NCBI RefSeq assembly: GCF_000317675.1
Contig: NC_019777.1
Location: forward strand, 1-62,874
Length of the DNA: 62,874 nt
Reading direction: 5' to 3'
DNA from: Cyanobacterium aponinum PCC 10605
Lineage (GTDB): Bacteria > Cyanobacteriota > Cyanobacteriia > Cyanobacteriales > Cyanobacteriaceae
Shown: in pieces, positions 55,225 to 61,992 of the stretch
Layout: each line of letters begins with the position of its first letter
Numbering within the stretch: the stretch's first letter is position 1
The notes under the pieces: model-generated
The model's database searches: none
Told to the model about the DNA's origin: nothing
What the model saw: only the letters and a program-made list of their open reading frames with translations
Position numbers and translations under genes: made by a program

Positions 55225-55248
55225 TTTCGTTAAAAAATTATGTTGTTT
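55225..55248 (+). promoter_or_regulatory. bipartite element 4
   Basis: TTTCGTTA...TGTTGTTT, 16-base offset, 14 bp before ATG 55263. Confidence 0.75.
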
Positions 55249-55262
55249 TTAAAAGCAAAATC

Positions 55263-55439
55263 ATGAAAATTGAATTAGTAATTAATGGCAAAATTATCGA
55301 AATTTTAGAACAAGATAAAGAAGACAAACAAATATGGAATATCGAAAGTGGTAGTTGGCTTTATGGTAATGAAATTGTCGATTATATTAATTGGCGATTC
55401 GATAATCCACCAGTTTTCCTTGATGATATTCCTTGGTAA
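55263..55439 (+). CDS. small hypothetical protein, 58 aa (cassette 4)
   Basis: Beta-type N-terminus (KIELVINGKIIEILEQDK), then SGSWLYGNEIVDYINWRFDNPP. The start at 55263 lies downstream of the conserved element. An upstream frame opening at 55167 contains the preceding terminator and is rejected. Family unknown. Confidence 0.55.
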   Translation: MKIELVINGKIIEILEQDKEDKQIWNIESGSWLYGNEIVDYINWRFDNPPVFLDDIPW

Positions 55440-55451
55440 TTAATAATTTTT

Positions 55452-55478
55452 AGCTCTCTTTATGAGGGCTTTTTTTTA
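55452..55478 (+). terminator. intrinsic terminator after cassette 4
   Basis: AGCTCTCTTTATGAGGGCT hairpin and eight T. Confidence 0.75.
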
Positions 55479-55502
55479 TTCACAGAAAAGAGAAATTAAT
55501 GT

Positions 55503-55526
55503 TTTCACTTGCAGTTCATGATGTTT
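55503..55526 (+). promoter_or_regulatory. bipartite element 5
   Basis: TTTCACTT...TGATGTTT, 16-base offset, 15 bp before ATG 55542. Confidence 0.65.
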
Positions 55527-55541
55527 ATTCAGTCATGAATT

Positions 55542-55832
55542 ATGCAACTATTTCAAATTAATAATAACTTTCCTGAAGCTGATTTTTGGTTAATTAATAA
55601 GAGTTCGATCGCACAAATAGGAAAACCAGTAAAAGAATACCGAAGCTGTTTAACGGGAATTAAATGTAATGAACAATTAATCTTACCAAGTTTTGGATTT
55701 TATGCTTGTTTACATCTTTATCAAACAGGAATTTGGCGAGGTTATGGACGTTCTTGTATTAATCTTGTGTCTTTAAGAATTAAAGATATTCGTAATGTTC
55801 TGAATAATTATTTTGTTATTCAACGGAGGTAA
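55542..55832 (+). CDS. hypothetical protein, 96 aa (cassette 5)
   Basis: Compact mixed protein: LFQINNNFPEADFWLINKS, CLTGIKCNEQLILPSFGFYACLHLYQTGIWRGYGRSC, and a helical end. Family unknown. It is followed after 5 bp by the next gene, so this is one of the few two-gene units. Confidence 0.6.
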   Translation: MQLFQINNNFPEADFWLINKSSIAQIGKPVKEYRSCLTGIKCNEQLILPSFGFYACLHLYQTGIWRGYGRSCINLVSLRIKDIRNVLNNYFVIQRR

Positions 55833-55837
55833 AATAA

Positions 55838-56074
55838 ATGATTAATCTTAATATCTACAAATCTCACAATAACACGTGGTATCTCGATGCTCGTGGATGC
55901 AACAATGTCGATTGGATATTATTACATCCCGACTTAAAACCTTATGTAACCTTAGATGAAGATGGTGGTTTTATTACTCTGGAAGGAATGGAAACTTTGG
56001 GCAAAATTGCACTCTGCGACAAGTTTAATCATCATATTTATATTCCTAGAAGATTGGCTGAAATTATTATTTAG
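55838..56074 (+). CDS. hypothetical protein, 78 aa (cassette 5, second gene)
   Basis: Starts MINLNIYKSHNNTWYLDARGCNNVDW; beta-rich with a LDEDGGFITLEGMETLGK segment. A GGAGG site overlaps the end of the previous gene and supports coupling. Family unknown. Confidence 0.6.
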   Translation: MINLNIYKSHNNTWYLDARGCNNVDWILLHPDLKPYVTLDEDGGFITLEGMETLGKIALCDKFNHHIYIPRRLAEIII

Positions 56075-56094
56075 TCAAAATAATTAAACTTATT

Positions 56095-56120
56095 AACTCT
56101 CCTACACGGGGAGTTTTTTT
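56095..56120 (+). terminator. intrinsic terminator after cassette 5
   Basis: AACTCTCC/GGGGAGTT stem with a TACAC loop and a T run. Confidence 0.75.
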
Positions 56121-56121
56121 T

Positions 56122-56417
56122 ATGACAATTTATTTAATATCTGATGGAGATAAATACAAAATAGGAATTAGTAAAAATCCTTATAAACGTTTAAAATAAC
56201 TTTAAACTGGTCATCCTCAAACACTGAAATTAATTAGAACTTTTGATTATCGATGCCAAAGGCACAGCGTAGCTGACCAAGAAGTGGCACTATGCGATCG
56301 CACGGAAAGATAACAGAAAAATTTGTGGAAAAAAGGATTCATTATCTATTAAGAAGATTTAAAATTCGATATAACGGAGAATGGCTTTATTTCCGAGATT
56401 ATTCTGAGTTAATTTAG
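56122..56417 (+). pseudogene. broken GIY-YIG (T5orf172-type) protein
   Basis: MTIYLISDGDKYKIGISKNPYKRLK is a clear GIY-YIG start. Two TAA codons follow (56197 and 56203) where the family has CAA (RLKQLQTGHP). TGHPQTLKLIRTFDYR continues the fold. An inserted palindromic repeat with a HIP1 site (~56253-56305) disrupts the middle. The end (KFVEKRIHYLL, GEWLYFRDYSEL) is still readable. Confidence 0.8.
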
Positions 56418-56481
56418 ATTATTACAGAAATTTTAAATCATTCCTCACTGTTAATATTTACATCTTACTTGTGAGGGAAAC

Positions 56482-56505
56482 TTTCGTTAAGAGAGTATGT
56501 TGTTT
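56482..56505 (+). promoter_or_regulatory. bipartite element 6
   Basis: TTTCGTTA...TGTTGTTT, 16-base offset, 13 bp before ATG 56519. Confidence 0.75.
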
Positions 56506-56518
56506 ATCAGTTTAAATT

Positions 56519-56887
56519 ATGACTATTGTAATGATTTCTGGTTCTCGTTCTGTTAGTGAATTACCATCTCCTGCTCTTGATAGTTTAAATAAAATTATGG
56601 ACTTGGGTTTTGATGTTGTAGTCGGTGATTGTTCCGGTGTTGATAAATTAATACAAGAATATTTATATAATCATAATTATCAGAATGTAACTGTCTATCA
56701 TATCAACAACAAACCTCGAAATAATATCGGCTTCCAAACTGTCAAAGTAAAAGGTAGAAGTTATAGTGCCAAAGATATTGCGATGTCTGAAATTGCTGAT
56801 TATGGATTGGCTATTTGGGATGGCAAAAGTAAAGGTACTAAAGCTAATATCGAGCGAATTAAGAAAACTAAAGTAATTACTGTTTAA
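56519..56887 (+). CDS. SLOG-fold nucleotide-binding protein, 122 aa (cassette 6)
   Basis: Rossmann-like SLOG features: VMISGSRSVSELP at the N-terminus, VVVGDCSGVDKLIQEYL (nucleotide-binding loop), and DYGLAIWDGKSKGTKANIERIKK (second loop). This resembles the YpsA/DprA-related group. SLOG domains are thought to sense or process nucleotides, often in conflict systems. It is a stand-alone gene with its own element and terminator. Confidence 0.75.
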   Translation: MTIVMISGSRSVSELPSPALDSLNKIMDLGFDVVVGDCSGVDKLIQEYLYNHNYQNVTVYHINNKPRNNIGFQTVKVKGRSYSAKDIAMSEIADYGLAIWDGKSKGTKANIERIKKTKVITV

Positions 56888-56893
56888 TCTGAA

Positions 56894-56917
56894 TGCTCTC
56901 CTTCGGGAGGGCTATTT
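56894..56917 (+). terminator. weak terminator hairpin after cassette 6
   Basis: GCTCTCCTTCGGGAGGGC stem-loop with UUCG-type loop; the T tract is short (TATTT). Confidence 0.55.
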
Positions 56918-56927
56918 CATCTGATGT

Positions 56928-56951
56928 TTTCACTAGTACAAAATGATTTTT
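56928..56951 (+). promoter_or_regulatory. bipartite element 7 (diverged second half)
   Basis: TTTCACTA...TGATTTTT, 16-base offset, 43 bp before ATG 56995. Confidence 0.55.
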
Positions 56952-56994
56952 TAAGATGAAATAATTATAAATACCCTTATTAAGGAAGTGACAA

Positions 56995-57204
56995 ATGGAA
57001 TATCTACAATGGGAAGCCGCAGTAAATAAAAAATTATCTAAATATTTTTCTCAACGTATTTTAGATAAATATAACAGTAGCTATGAGCATCTATTTAATA
57101 ACAATCAGACACCACAGGAAGCATTTGATTATCTTTATGAGTATATCAATGATAGCGAAGATGCACAACAACCATTTTGGTTTGACATGATTGGTTTTGA
57201 TTAA
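56995..57204 (+). CDS. small acidic hypothetical protein, 69 aa (cassette 7)
   Basis: Helical, acidic (EYLQWEAAVNKKLSKYFSQR, TPQEAFDYLYEYINDSEDAQQPFW). An AAGGAAG site precedes ATG 56995. Family unknown. Small acidic proteins of mobile elements sometimes act as nucleic-acid mimics; no direct evidence here. Confidence 0.6.
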   Translation: MEYLQWEAAVNKKLSKYFSQRILDKYNSSYEHLFNNNQTPQEAFDYLYEYINDSEDAQQPFWFDMIGFD

Positions 57205-57218
57205 ATTTTCATAATTTT

Positions 57219-57243
57219 AGCTCTCATAGGAGAGCTTTTTTTA
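57219..57243 (+). terminator. intrinsic terminator after cassette 7
   Basis: AGCTCTCATAGGAGAGCT hairpin followed by a T run. Confidence 0.8.
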
Positions 57244-57253
57244 TTATTAATGT

Positions 57254-57277
57254 TTTCACTTAAAGAAGATGATATTT
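57254..57277 (+). promoter_or_regulatory. bipartite element 8
   Basis: TTTCACTT...TGATATTT, 16-base offset, 19 bp before ATG 57297. Confidence 0.6.
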
Positions 57278-57296
57278 TTAATAAAGAGGTCACAAA

Positions 57297-57524
57297 ATGA
57301 TAACAACAAATAATAGAGAGGAAACACTTCGTTTACTAAATTTAAGTTGTGCTGAGTTAATGGAAAAGCCAAATCGGATTTATCGTATAGCACAAGGACA
57401 GTTGTTTTTAACAGAAGGAAATATGACAGTTTCAATTAATTTATTTGATCCTATTGAAGTTCGACATTTAGAAAAGTTAGATACTTTAATGATTAATGCT
57501 CTTGATATTTATTCAAGATTATAA
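57297..57524 (+). CDS. hypothetical protein, 75 aa (cassette 8)
   Basis: ITTNNREETLRLLNLSCAEL, then GQLFLTEGNMTVSINLFDPIEVRHLEKLD. AGAGGT lies upstream of ATG 57297. Family unknown. Confidence 0.6.
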   Translation: MITTNNREETLRLLNLSCAELMEKPNRIYRIAQGQLFLTEGNMTVSINLFDPIEVRHLEKLDTLMINALDIYSRL

Positions 57525-57556
57525 ATATTGATTTTGAACATTATTTTTCGACTATT

Positions 57557-57582
57557 AGCTCTCTTATGAGGGCTTTTTTTTA
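57557..57582 (+). terminator. intrinsic terminator after cassette 8
   Basis: AGCTCTCTTATGAGGGCT hairpin and a run of T. Confidence 0.8.
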
Positions 57583-57634
57583 TTAGAAGGCAAAGGGTAG
57601 AAGGGATATTCTTACTTTTTATTTGAATTAATGT

Positions 57635-57658
57635 TTTCACTTATTGATGATGTTGTTT
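57635..57658 (+). promoter_or_regulatory. bipartite element 9
   Basis: TTTCACTT...TGTTGTTT, 16-base offset, 15 bp before ATG 57674. One of the best matches. Confidence 0.8.
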
Positions 57659-57673
57659 AGAGAAAAGTAAATT

Positions 57674-57979
57674 ATGGAAACTCAAATCACTCTACGGATA
57701 AAAGAGGAAATAAAAGTTAATATTACCGTCTTAATGTTAGATGTTTTAATTCCTAATTATTACGATGAATTAACTCCTGTTCTTGGTATTTATGAAGAAA
57801 ATGAATTTAAAAGTACGATAGGATATTGGCTAGTTTCTGAATGGTTATATCGTCAATTATTGGCACATCATCAGCCCGTAGTAAAGTTTAAAAATCTTTA
57901 TATTTGGGGAAGAATGGGAACGGGTTATTCTCTCAACGATGAAGAAGTTTTAATTACTATTTTTGGAGGAAAAAATTAG
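57674..57979 (+). CDS. hypothetical protein, 101 aa (cassette 9)
   Basis: Beta-rich start (QITLRIKEEIKVNITVLMLDVLIP), then IGYWLVSEWLYRQLLAHHQPVVKFKNLYIWGRMGTGYS. Family unknown. Its end contains a GGAGG that probably serves the overlapping small ORF. Confidence 0.6.
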   Translation: METQITLRIKEEIKVNITVLMLDVLIPNYYDELTPVLGIYEENEFKSTIGYWLVSEWLYRQLLAHHQPVVKFKNLYIWGRMGTGYSLNDEEVLITIFGGKN

Positions 57980-58092
57980 TGAAATTTATTAGAGTATCAA
58001 AAAATGAAAAACAGGAAAAGATTTTTTTTATCGTTGCTATGATTTTTCGTTGGCTAATTTTCATATTCAGGATTCATTTTCTTATCAATTAA
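57979..58092 (+). CDS. possible 37-aa membrane peptide (cassette 9, second gene)
   Basis: GTG 57979 shares its first base with the preceding TAG (TAGTG), 9 bases after GGAGG. The product has one hydrophobic helix (IFFIVAMIFRWLIFIFRIHFLI). It is unrecognised; coupling and ribosome site are the only support. Confidence 0.4.
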   Translation: MKFIRVSKNEKQEKIFFIVAMIFRWLIFIFRIHFLIN

Positions 58093-58115
58093 ATTTAATA
58101 TTTAACTAAAAATAT

Positions 58116-58139
58116 TTTCATTTAATGATTTTAATTTTC
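58116..58139 (+). promoter_or_regulatory. bipartite element 10 (weak)
   Basis: TTTCATTT is kept; the second half is degraded (TAATTTTC) at the same offset. It lies 21 bp before ATG 58161. Confidence 0.4.
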
Positions 58140-58160
58140 AATAAATTAGAGGGAAAATTA

Positions 58161-58502
58161 ATGAATAAACCTAACGATGTGATTAAAACTATGATTACTC
58201 AATTCTGTGGAACTATTGACAGATTAGTAATTATGTTAGGAACAAAAAAAGTCATTTATGATAATGCTACGGCAATGATTAAATTTGATTTTAAAATGTG
58301 TCATAAAGCTACTCTTTGCTCTATTCGATATGATTACGGAATGGATACTTATGAGATGGAATTTTATAAGTTTAATAGGAAAGGAATGGAGTGGGAAACT
58401 GTCAAAACTTTTGATGATGTTTATTGTGACCAACTCACTGAAATATTTGAAGATTTTACGGGATTAATTCTTAATTATCGCCCTGAATTTATCTCTTTTT
58501 AA
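58161..58502 (+). CDS. hypothetical protein, 113 aa (cassette 10)
   Basis: Starts MNKPNDVIKTMITQFCGTID after a GAGGGAAA site, so 58161 is preferred to an upstream ATG at 58125. Mixed alpha/beta: VIMLGTKKVIYDNATAMIKFDF, then YDYGMDTYEMEFYKFN. Family unknown. Confidence 0.6.
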   Translation: MNKPNDVIKTMITQFCGTIDRLVIMLGTKKVIYDNATAMIKFDFKMCHKATLCSIRYDYGMDTYEMEFYKFNRKGMEWETVKTFDDVYCDQLTEIFEDFTGLILNYRPEFISF

Positions 58503-58506
58503 ATAT

Positions 58507-58530
58507 TTTCATTTATTGATTATAGCTTCC
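58507..58530 (+). promoter_or_regulatory. bipartite element 11 (weak, overlaps terminator)
   Basis: TTTCATTT followed at the usual offset by TAGCTTCC. The second half merges with the terminator stem at 58524-58541, so this copy may be inactive or attenuated. Confidence 0.3.
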
Positions 58531-58549
58531 TTCGGGAAGTCTTTTTTTT
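58524..58549 (+). terminator. intrinsic terminator after cassette 10
   Basis: AGCTTCCTTCGGGAAGTC hairpin and eight T, immediately followed by GGAGGT of the next gene. Confidence 0.75.
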
Positions 58550-58559
58550 GGAGGTAATT

Positions 58560-59060
58560 ATGAAATTTGCATCTGTTACTGGTCATCGTTATATTGTAGA
58601 TAATTCCATGAATCGTAAAGCTGTTAATCATTTAATAAATTTAGCAGTTGAAAGCGGAATTGAGAAGTTTTTAGTAGGAATGTCGAGAGGAGCTGATTTT
58701 CTCTTCGCTAGAGTTTTATCCGAAAGAAAGTTAAGTTGGATAGCCGTTATTCCTTGCACTGACCAAACTTGTTTATGGAATGAAAACGATCGCACCCGTC
58801 ATAAAGGATTAATTGATAAAGCTGATAACGTAATTATTTTGAGTAACGAGTATAAACACGGTGTTATGCACCATCGAAATGAATATATGGTTGACAAATC
58901 AGAAATGTTATTAGCTATTTATGATAATTCGGTTTCAGGGGGAACGGCTCACACTGTAAATTTAGCTTTAAAGAAACATAAAAGAGTAGTTCAATTTAAT
59001 CCTAAAACTTATGAATTTTATGCTATCAAATCTCGTCAATTATCACTTAATCTTTTCTAA
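58560..59060 (+). CDS. YpsA/DUF1273-like SLOG protein, 166 aa (cassette 11)
   Basis: FASVTGHRYIVD (GHR motif), FLVGMSRGADFLFARVLSERK, DKADNVIILSNEYKHGVMHHRNEYMVDKSEMLLAIYDNSVSGGTAHTVNLALKK: the full DUF1273/YpsA SLOG pattern. GGAGGT 4 bp upstream of ATG 58560 fixes the start. It is the second SLOG gene in this region. Proposed role: sensing or processing of nucleotide-derived molecules. Confidence 0.85.
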   Translation: MKFASVTGHRYIVDNSMNRKAVNHLINLAVESGIEKFLVGMSRGADFLFARVLSERKLSWIAVIPCTDQTCLWNENDRTRHKGLIDKADNVIILSNEYKHGVMHHRNEYMVDKSEMLLAIYDNSVSGGTAHTVNLALKKHKRVVQFNPKTYEFYAIKSRQLSLNLF

Positions 59061-59101
59061 ATACTTGTACCTAAGCCCGGTCGAAATATTAATTTAATTA
59101 A

Positions 59102-59123
59102 TCTCCCTTCGGGGAGGTTTTTT
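59102..59123 (+). terminator. intrinsic terminator after cassette 11
   Basis: CTCCCTTCGGGGAG hairpin and six T. Confidence 0.75.
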
Positions 59124-59164
59124 AGGTTCATAGTTCGTAGTTCATAGTTCTGAGTGGAGGTTTT

Positions 59165-59473
59165 ATGCAATTATCACTTAATTTAGACCCAATTATCAAG
59201 ACTAAAAGTGAATTTTATAAAGGTTGGGAAATAGTTGCCAATCAGCGACAAAAAAGGCAAATAATTCGAGAAGGGGTAACTAAATTATACCAAGAAAGAT
59301 ATAACCAAAATTGGTCAGAATTTAAAGTTTATTTTTACTTTGAAACTATTATTTATCGAGCAGGGATTACACGATGTATTTGCGGTGAAAATTCTGGTTG
59401 CCAAGATTTTGATATTGCCATTGAATGTACTAAGAAATTTATCGACCATTTTTATGGTTATTTAAGTTCGTAA
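59165..59473 (+). CDS. hypothetical protein, 102 aa
   Basis: LSLNLDPIIKTKSEFYKGWEIVANQRQKRQIIREGV, then CICGENSGCQDFDIAIECTKKFIDHF, with four Cys. It has a strong GGAGG before ATG 59165 but no bipartite element. Heptamer repeats (59126-59152) fill the position where the element would be. Its N-terminus resembles the C-terminus of the preceding protein (QLSLNLF). Confidence 0.6.
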   Translation: MQLSLNLDPIIKTKSEFYKGWEIVANQRQKRQIIREGVTKLYQERYNQNWSEFKVYFYFETIIYRAGITRCICGENSGCQDFDIAIECTKKFIDHFYGYLSS

Positions 59474-59492
59474 TTCATAGTTTATATAATGT

Positions 59493-59516
59493 TTTCACTT
59501 GTTGATGATGTTGTTT
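59493..59516 (+). promoter_or_regulatory. bipartite element 12
   Basis: TTTCACTT...TGTTGTTT, 16-base offset, 19 bp before ATG 59536, with TTAGGA between. Confidence 0.8.
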
Positions 59517-59535
59517 TTTTAGGACAAAAATACCT

Positions 59536-59778
59536 ATGAAAGTTGACATCACGGACTCAGTTATCCAATCTGCCGATGATTTAATTGACCTCGGTTTAAC
59601 TGATTGCGATCGCACCCTCTTACAACAGGCGATTATCAAATGGATTGAACAATTTATTGATGAATTACCTGATAATATCGAATGGTATAAATATAATGAT
59701 CGCACCTTAGCAGAGTATATAAAAGAAGCGGAATATCGAACTGAACAATTAGCTTCTGAATTATCAATAGCGAGTTAA
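59536..59778 (+). CDS. small acidic hypothetical protein, 80 aa (cassette 12)
   Basis: Strongly acidic, helical: VDITDSVIQSADDLIDLGLTD, FIDELPDNIEWYKYNDRTLAEYIKEAEYRTEQ. Family unknown. Followed by GAGAAGG and a short hairpin-like stretch. Confidence 0.6.
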   Translation: MKVDITDSVIQSADDLIDLGLTDCDRTLLQQAIIKWIEQFIDELPDNIEWYKYNDRTLAEYIKEAEYRTEQLASELSIAS

Positions 59779-59849
59779 TTAGAGAAGGAATTAAGGGAGA
59801 ATTTTCTCTCTTGATTTCTTTTTTTATCATAACAAAAAGGAGTAAAATA

Positions 59850-60374
59850 ATGTTAAATATACCTCATCATAAAGTCAGAAATCAGAACTCAGAAGTCAGA
59901 ACTAATTCAAATAAAAGTAAATTAGAGGAATTAATTGAATTAAGAAAGAAAGTAAATCAGTTAGAGCAATTAATTCAAGAAATTATGCCTCTAGCAATAT
60001 CAGAAGCCATAGACATTATGGGTAATGAAGAAACTGTTAATGGTAAAAATGTGGTTTATTCTCAGAAGAATAAAGGTAAAATAACTGTTACTTTTCGCAA
60101 ACAATATCCCACCATCAAAGATAATACCACTCTTAAACGATTGGATGAAGATATTAAAGCTGAATTACAACTCTTAACTCAAAAACATTCCTCTCAATTA
60201 TCTAATCTTGATACTCAATTAGCTGAACTAGATAACACGATCGCACAACTAGAAACAGAGAAGGAGAAATTAATGACAAATAAACGGTTAATTAACTTGA
60301 AAACAAGATTTAATACTGAACGGGAAAATGGGATGGAATTAGTGCCAAATTTATCTGTTTATATTGATAAATAA
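59850..60374 (+). CDS. coiled-coil protein resembling siphovirus Gp157, 174 aa
   Basis: From ATG 59850 (AAAAAGGAG upstream; an earlier in-frame start at 59811 lacks one). A heptamer-derived segment (VRNQNSEVRTNSN) is followed by long helices: LEELIELRKKVNQLEQLIQEI, then KLEELDEDIKAEL-like and LDTQLAELDNTIAQLETEKEKL. ALSEAIDIMGNEE-type spacing resembles Gp157 host-nuclease-inhibitor-like phage proteins, but I am not sure. Confidence 0.55.
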   Translation: MLNIPHHKVRNQNSEVRTNSNKSKLEELIELRKKVNQLEQLIQEIMPLAISEAIDIMGNEETVNGKNVVYSQKNKGKITVTFRKQYPTIKDNTTLKRLDEDIKAELQLLTQKHSSQLSNLDTQLAELDNTIAQLETEKEKLMTNKRLINLKTRFNTERENGMELVPNLSVYIDK

Positions 60375-60397
60375 TCATCGTATCTTTATATTATTTT

Positions 60398-60425
60398 AGG
60401 GGGTAGTTTTACCCTCTTTTTTTTA
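60398..60425 (+). terminator. intrinsic terminator
   Basis: AGGGGGTAGTTTTACCCTCT hairpin then eight T. Confidence 0.75.
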
Positions 60426-60523
60426 TATTATCGAAATTATTTAATAAGAAAAATTATACAATTATCGATATTAGTTATAACTTATAATTCATAGTTTGTA
60501 ATTTGTAGTTATTTACAGGATGT

Positions 60524-60547
60524 TTTCACTTGTTAAGTTTAGCTTTT
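60524..60547 (+). promoter_or_regulatory. bipartite element 13 (diverged second half)
   Basis: TTTCACTT...TAGCTTTT at the 16-base offset, 49 bp before ATG 60597. Confidence 0.5.
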
Positions 60548-60596
60548 TTGAAAAAGAAAGTGAACCAAAAATAGAAACTTAATCGAGGAAAAAAAC

Positions 60597-61334
60597 ATGA
60601 ATATTATTACGGAAAATGGCTTTGCTGTCCGAATACCAGAAATACCATCTCGTTATCGAGCGAATTGTTCCAAAGATTATGGTTGTTTTGTGCATGGTGA
60701 TACGAAAGGAAAATCTTCTCGTCAAGCGGAGAAAGAAGGATTAACGAAAGGTCATTTTGTGGAAATGGCGTTATGTTGGGTGGATAAGAAGGTATTAACT
60801 TTTGAGCCTAATTATATTAACGAACCATTTACCGAAATTTGGGGTATTCCAGTAGCCGGTGAAATGAAGACTCAATTTCCTGATAATGCGAGTGAATTAT
60901 CGACATTTTTAATTCATCGTCAAAGTAAAGACAAATTATCAGCATTGATTGAATTATTTAGTCGAGAAGCGTTCACCCAATGGGTATCGGAAGGAATGAA
61001 TGGAGATGCAAATGAGTTTGCGATTAATAAAGCAAAAGAGGCATTTTTCACGAATATTTTCCGCTTTGAAATGACCCAAAACGAATGTAAATACGGTGTT
61101 TATTACTATCTCAAAAGCAGTTGTCGTAAAGCTGAAAATGAATTAGAAAATAAAGCCTTAATTATCGCCAAAGAAATTCATGAAGAACAGTTGAAAGGAT
61201 TGGGATATTGTACTGATTCTCGATTAGAAATTAATCAAGAGAAATCTTTATTAATAAGTGCTGAAAATAAAGAAGAAATCGAAATCGGTCAATTAAATGG
61301 TAAAGCTAAAAAGGCATTAACCAATGCTAAATAA
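60597..61334 (+). CDS. hypothetical protein, 245 aa (cassette 13)
   Basis: The largest product of this region. NIITENGFAVRIPEIPSRYRANCSKDYGCFVHG, then FEPNYINEPFTEIWGIPVAGEMK, FFTNIFRFEMTQNECKYGVYYYLKSSCRKAENELE. GAGGAAAAAA precedes the ATG. No domain is recognised. Confidence 0.65.
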   Translation: MNIITENGFAVRIPEIPSRYRANCSKDYGCFVHGDTKGKSSRQAEKEGLTKGHFVEMALCWVDKKVLTFEPNYINEPFTEIWGIPVAGEMKTQFPDNASELSTFLIHRQSKDKLSALIELFSREAFTQWVSEGMNGDANEFAINKAKEAFFTNIFRFEMTQNECKYGVYYYLKSSCRKAENELENKALIIAKEIHEEQLKGLGYCTDSRLEINQEKSLLISAENKEEIEIGQLNGKAKKALTNAK

Positions 61335-61350
61335 TTCTAATTAATACTTT

Positions 61351-61382
61351 AGCTCGGAGAGTAATCTTCGGGCTTTTTTTAT
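61351..61382 (+). terminator. intrinsic terminator after cassette 13
   Basis: AGCTCGGAGA/TCTTCGGGCT stem and a T run. A partial second copy (GTTCGGGAGGCTTTTTTT) lies at 61460-61478. Confidence 0.7.
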
Positions 61383-61528
61383 TTCAAAAGCTGAGACAAT
61401 AAGGCTTCTAATTTCTAGCTTATAACAGTTATCGAGCGTAGTCGAGATGCTAAGTTCTTAGTTCGGGAGGCTTTTTTTATTCTTCTAATGTTATTAGTTC
61501 GTAATTCGTAGTTCTGAGTTCATAGTGT

Positions 61529-61552
61529 TTTCACTTAGAGAATATGTCAATT
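61529..61552 (+). promoter_or_regulatory. bipartite element 14 (diverged second half)
   Basis: TTTCACTT...TGTCAATT at the 16-base offset, 17 bp before ATG 61570. Confidence 0.55.
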
Positions 61553-61569
61553 AAATTAAGGAAAAGAAA

Positions 61570-61758
61570 ATGGAACTAAACGAAATTGTAAAATTAATAA
61601 ATATTCGCATTGGCATCATTAATAATACTCAAAAATATATTAAACAAATGAACAGTGACGGATGGAGAGACATTATTCGTGAAAATGAAAGTCGCATTCA
61701 AACATTAGAACAATTAAAAGAGGATTTTGTTCAGAAAAACAATGCTCATTATCAATAA
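61570..61758 (+). CDS. small helical hypothetical protein, 62 aa (cassette 14)
   Basis: ELNEIVKLINIRIGIINNTQKYIKQMNSDGWRDIIRENES, then RIQTLEQLKEDFVQ: probably an alpha-helical hairpin. AAGGAAAAG precedes the ATG. Family unknown. Confidence 0.6.
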   Translation: MELNEIVKLINIRIGIINNTQKYIKQMNSDGWRDIIRENESRIQTLEQLKEDFVQKNNAHYQ

Positions 61759-61876
61759 AAATATTTTTTCTAATCTTAATTCAGCTATTAATTATTATCT
61801 CAGTTTATCTGACTGTCTTATTGTCGCAGGAGAGACAGAGTTAGTTAATCTGTTCTGGGATAAATTATGTGAATAA
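61742..61876 (+). CDS. possible 44-aa ORF overlapping cassette 14
   Basis: ATG 61742 overlaps the end of the previous gene by 17 bp. Product: MLIINKNIFSNLNSAINYYL, then SLSDCLIVAGETELVNLFWDKLCE, which has gene-like composition. No clear ribosome site; low confidence. A terminator follows at 61912. Confidence 0.4.
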   Translation: MLIINKNIFSNLNSAINYYLSLSDCLIVAGETELVNLFWDKLCE

Positions 61877-61911
61877 TGTCCTGAATTTTAAATAGAAGTT
61901 TAACGGATATT

Positions 61912-61935
61912 AGCCCTATTAGGGGCTTTTTTTAT
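61912..61935 (+). terminator. intrinsic terminator after cassette 14
   Basis: AGCCCTATTAGGGGCT hairpin and seven T. Confidence 0.8.
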
Positions 61936-61955
61936 GGAAATATTGTTGATAAAAC

Positions 61956-61979
61956 TATCGTTAAAAGAAGGTGTTTTTT
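61956..61979 (+). promoter_or_regulatory. bipartite element 15
   Basis: TATCGTTA...TGTTTTTT at the 16-base offset, 13 bp before ATG 61993, with CAGGGA between. Confidence 0.55.
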
Positions 61980-61992
61980 TCAGGGATTAAAA

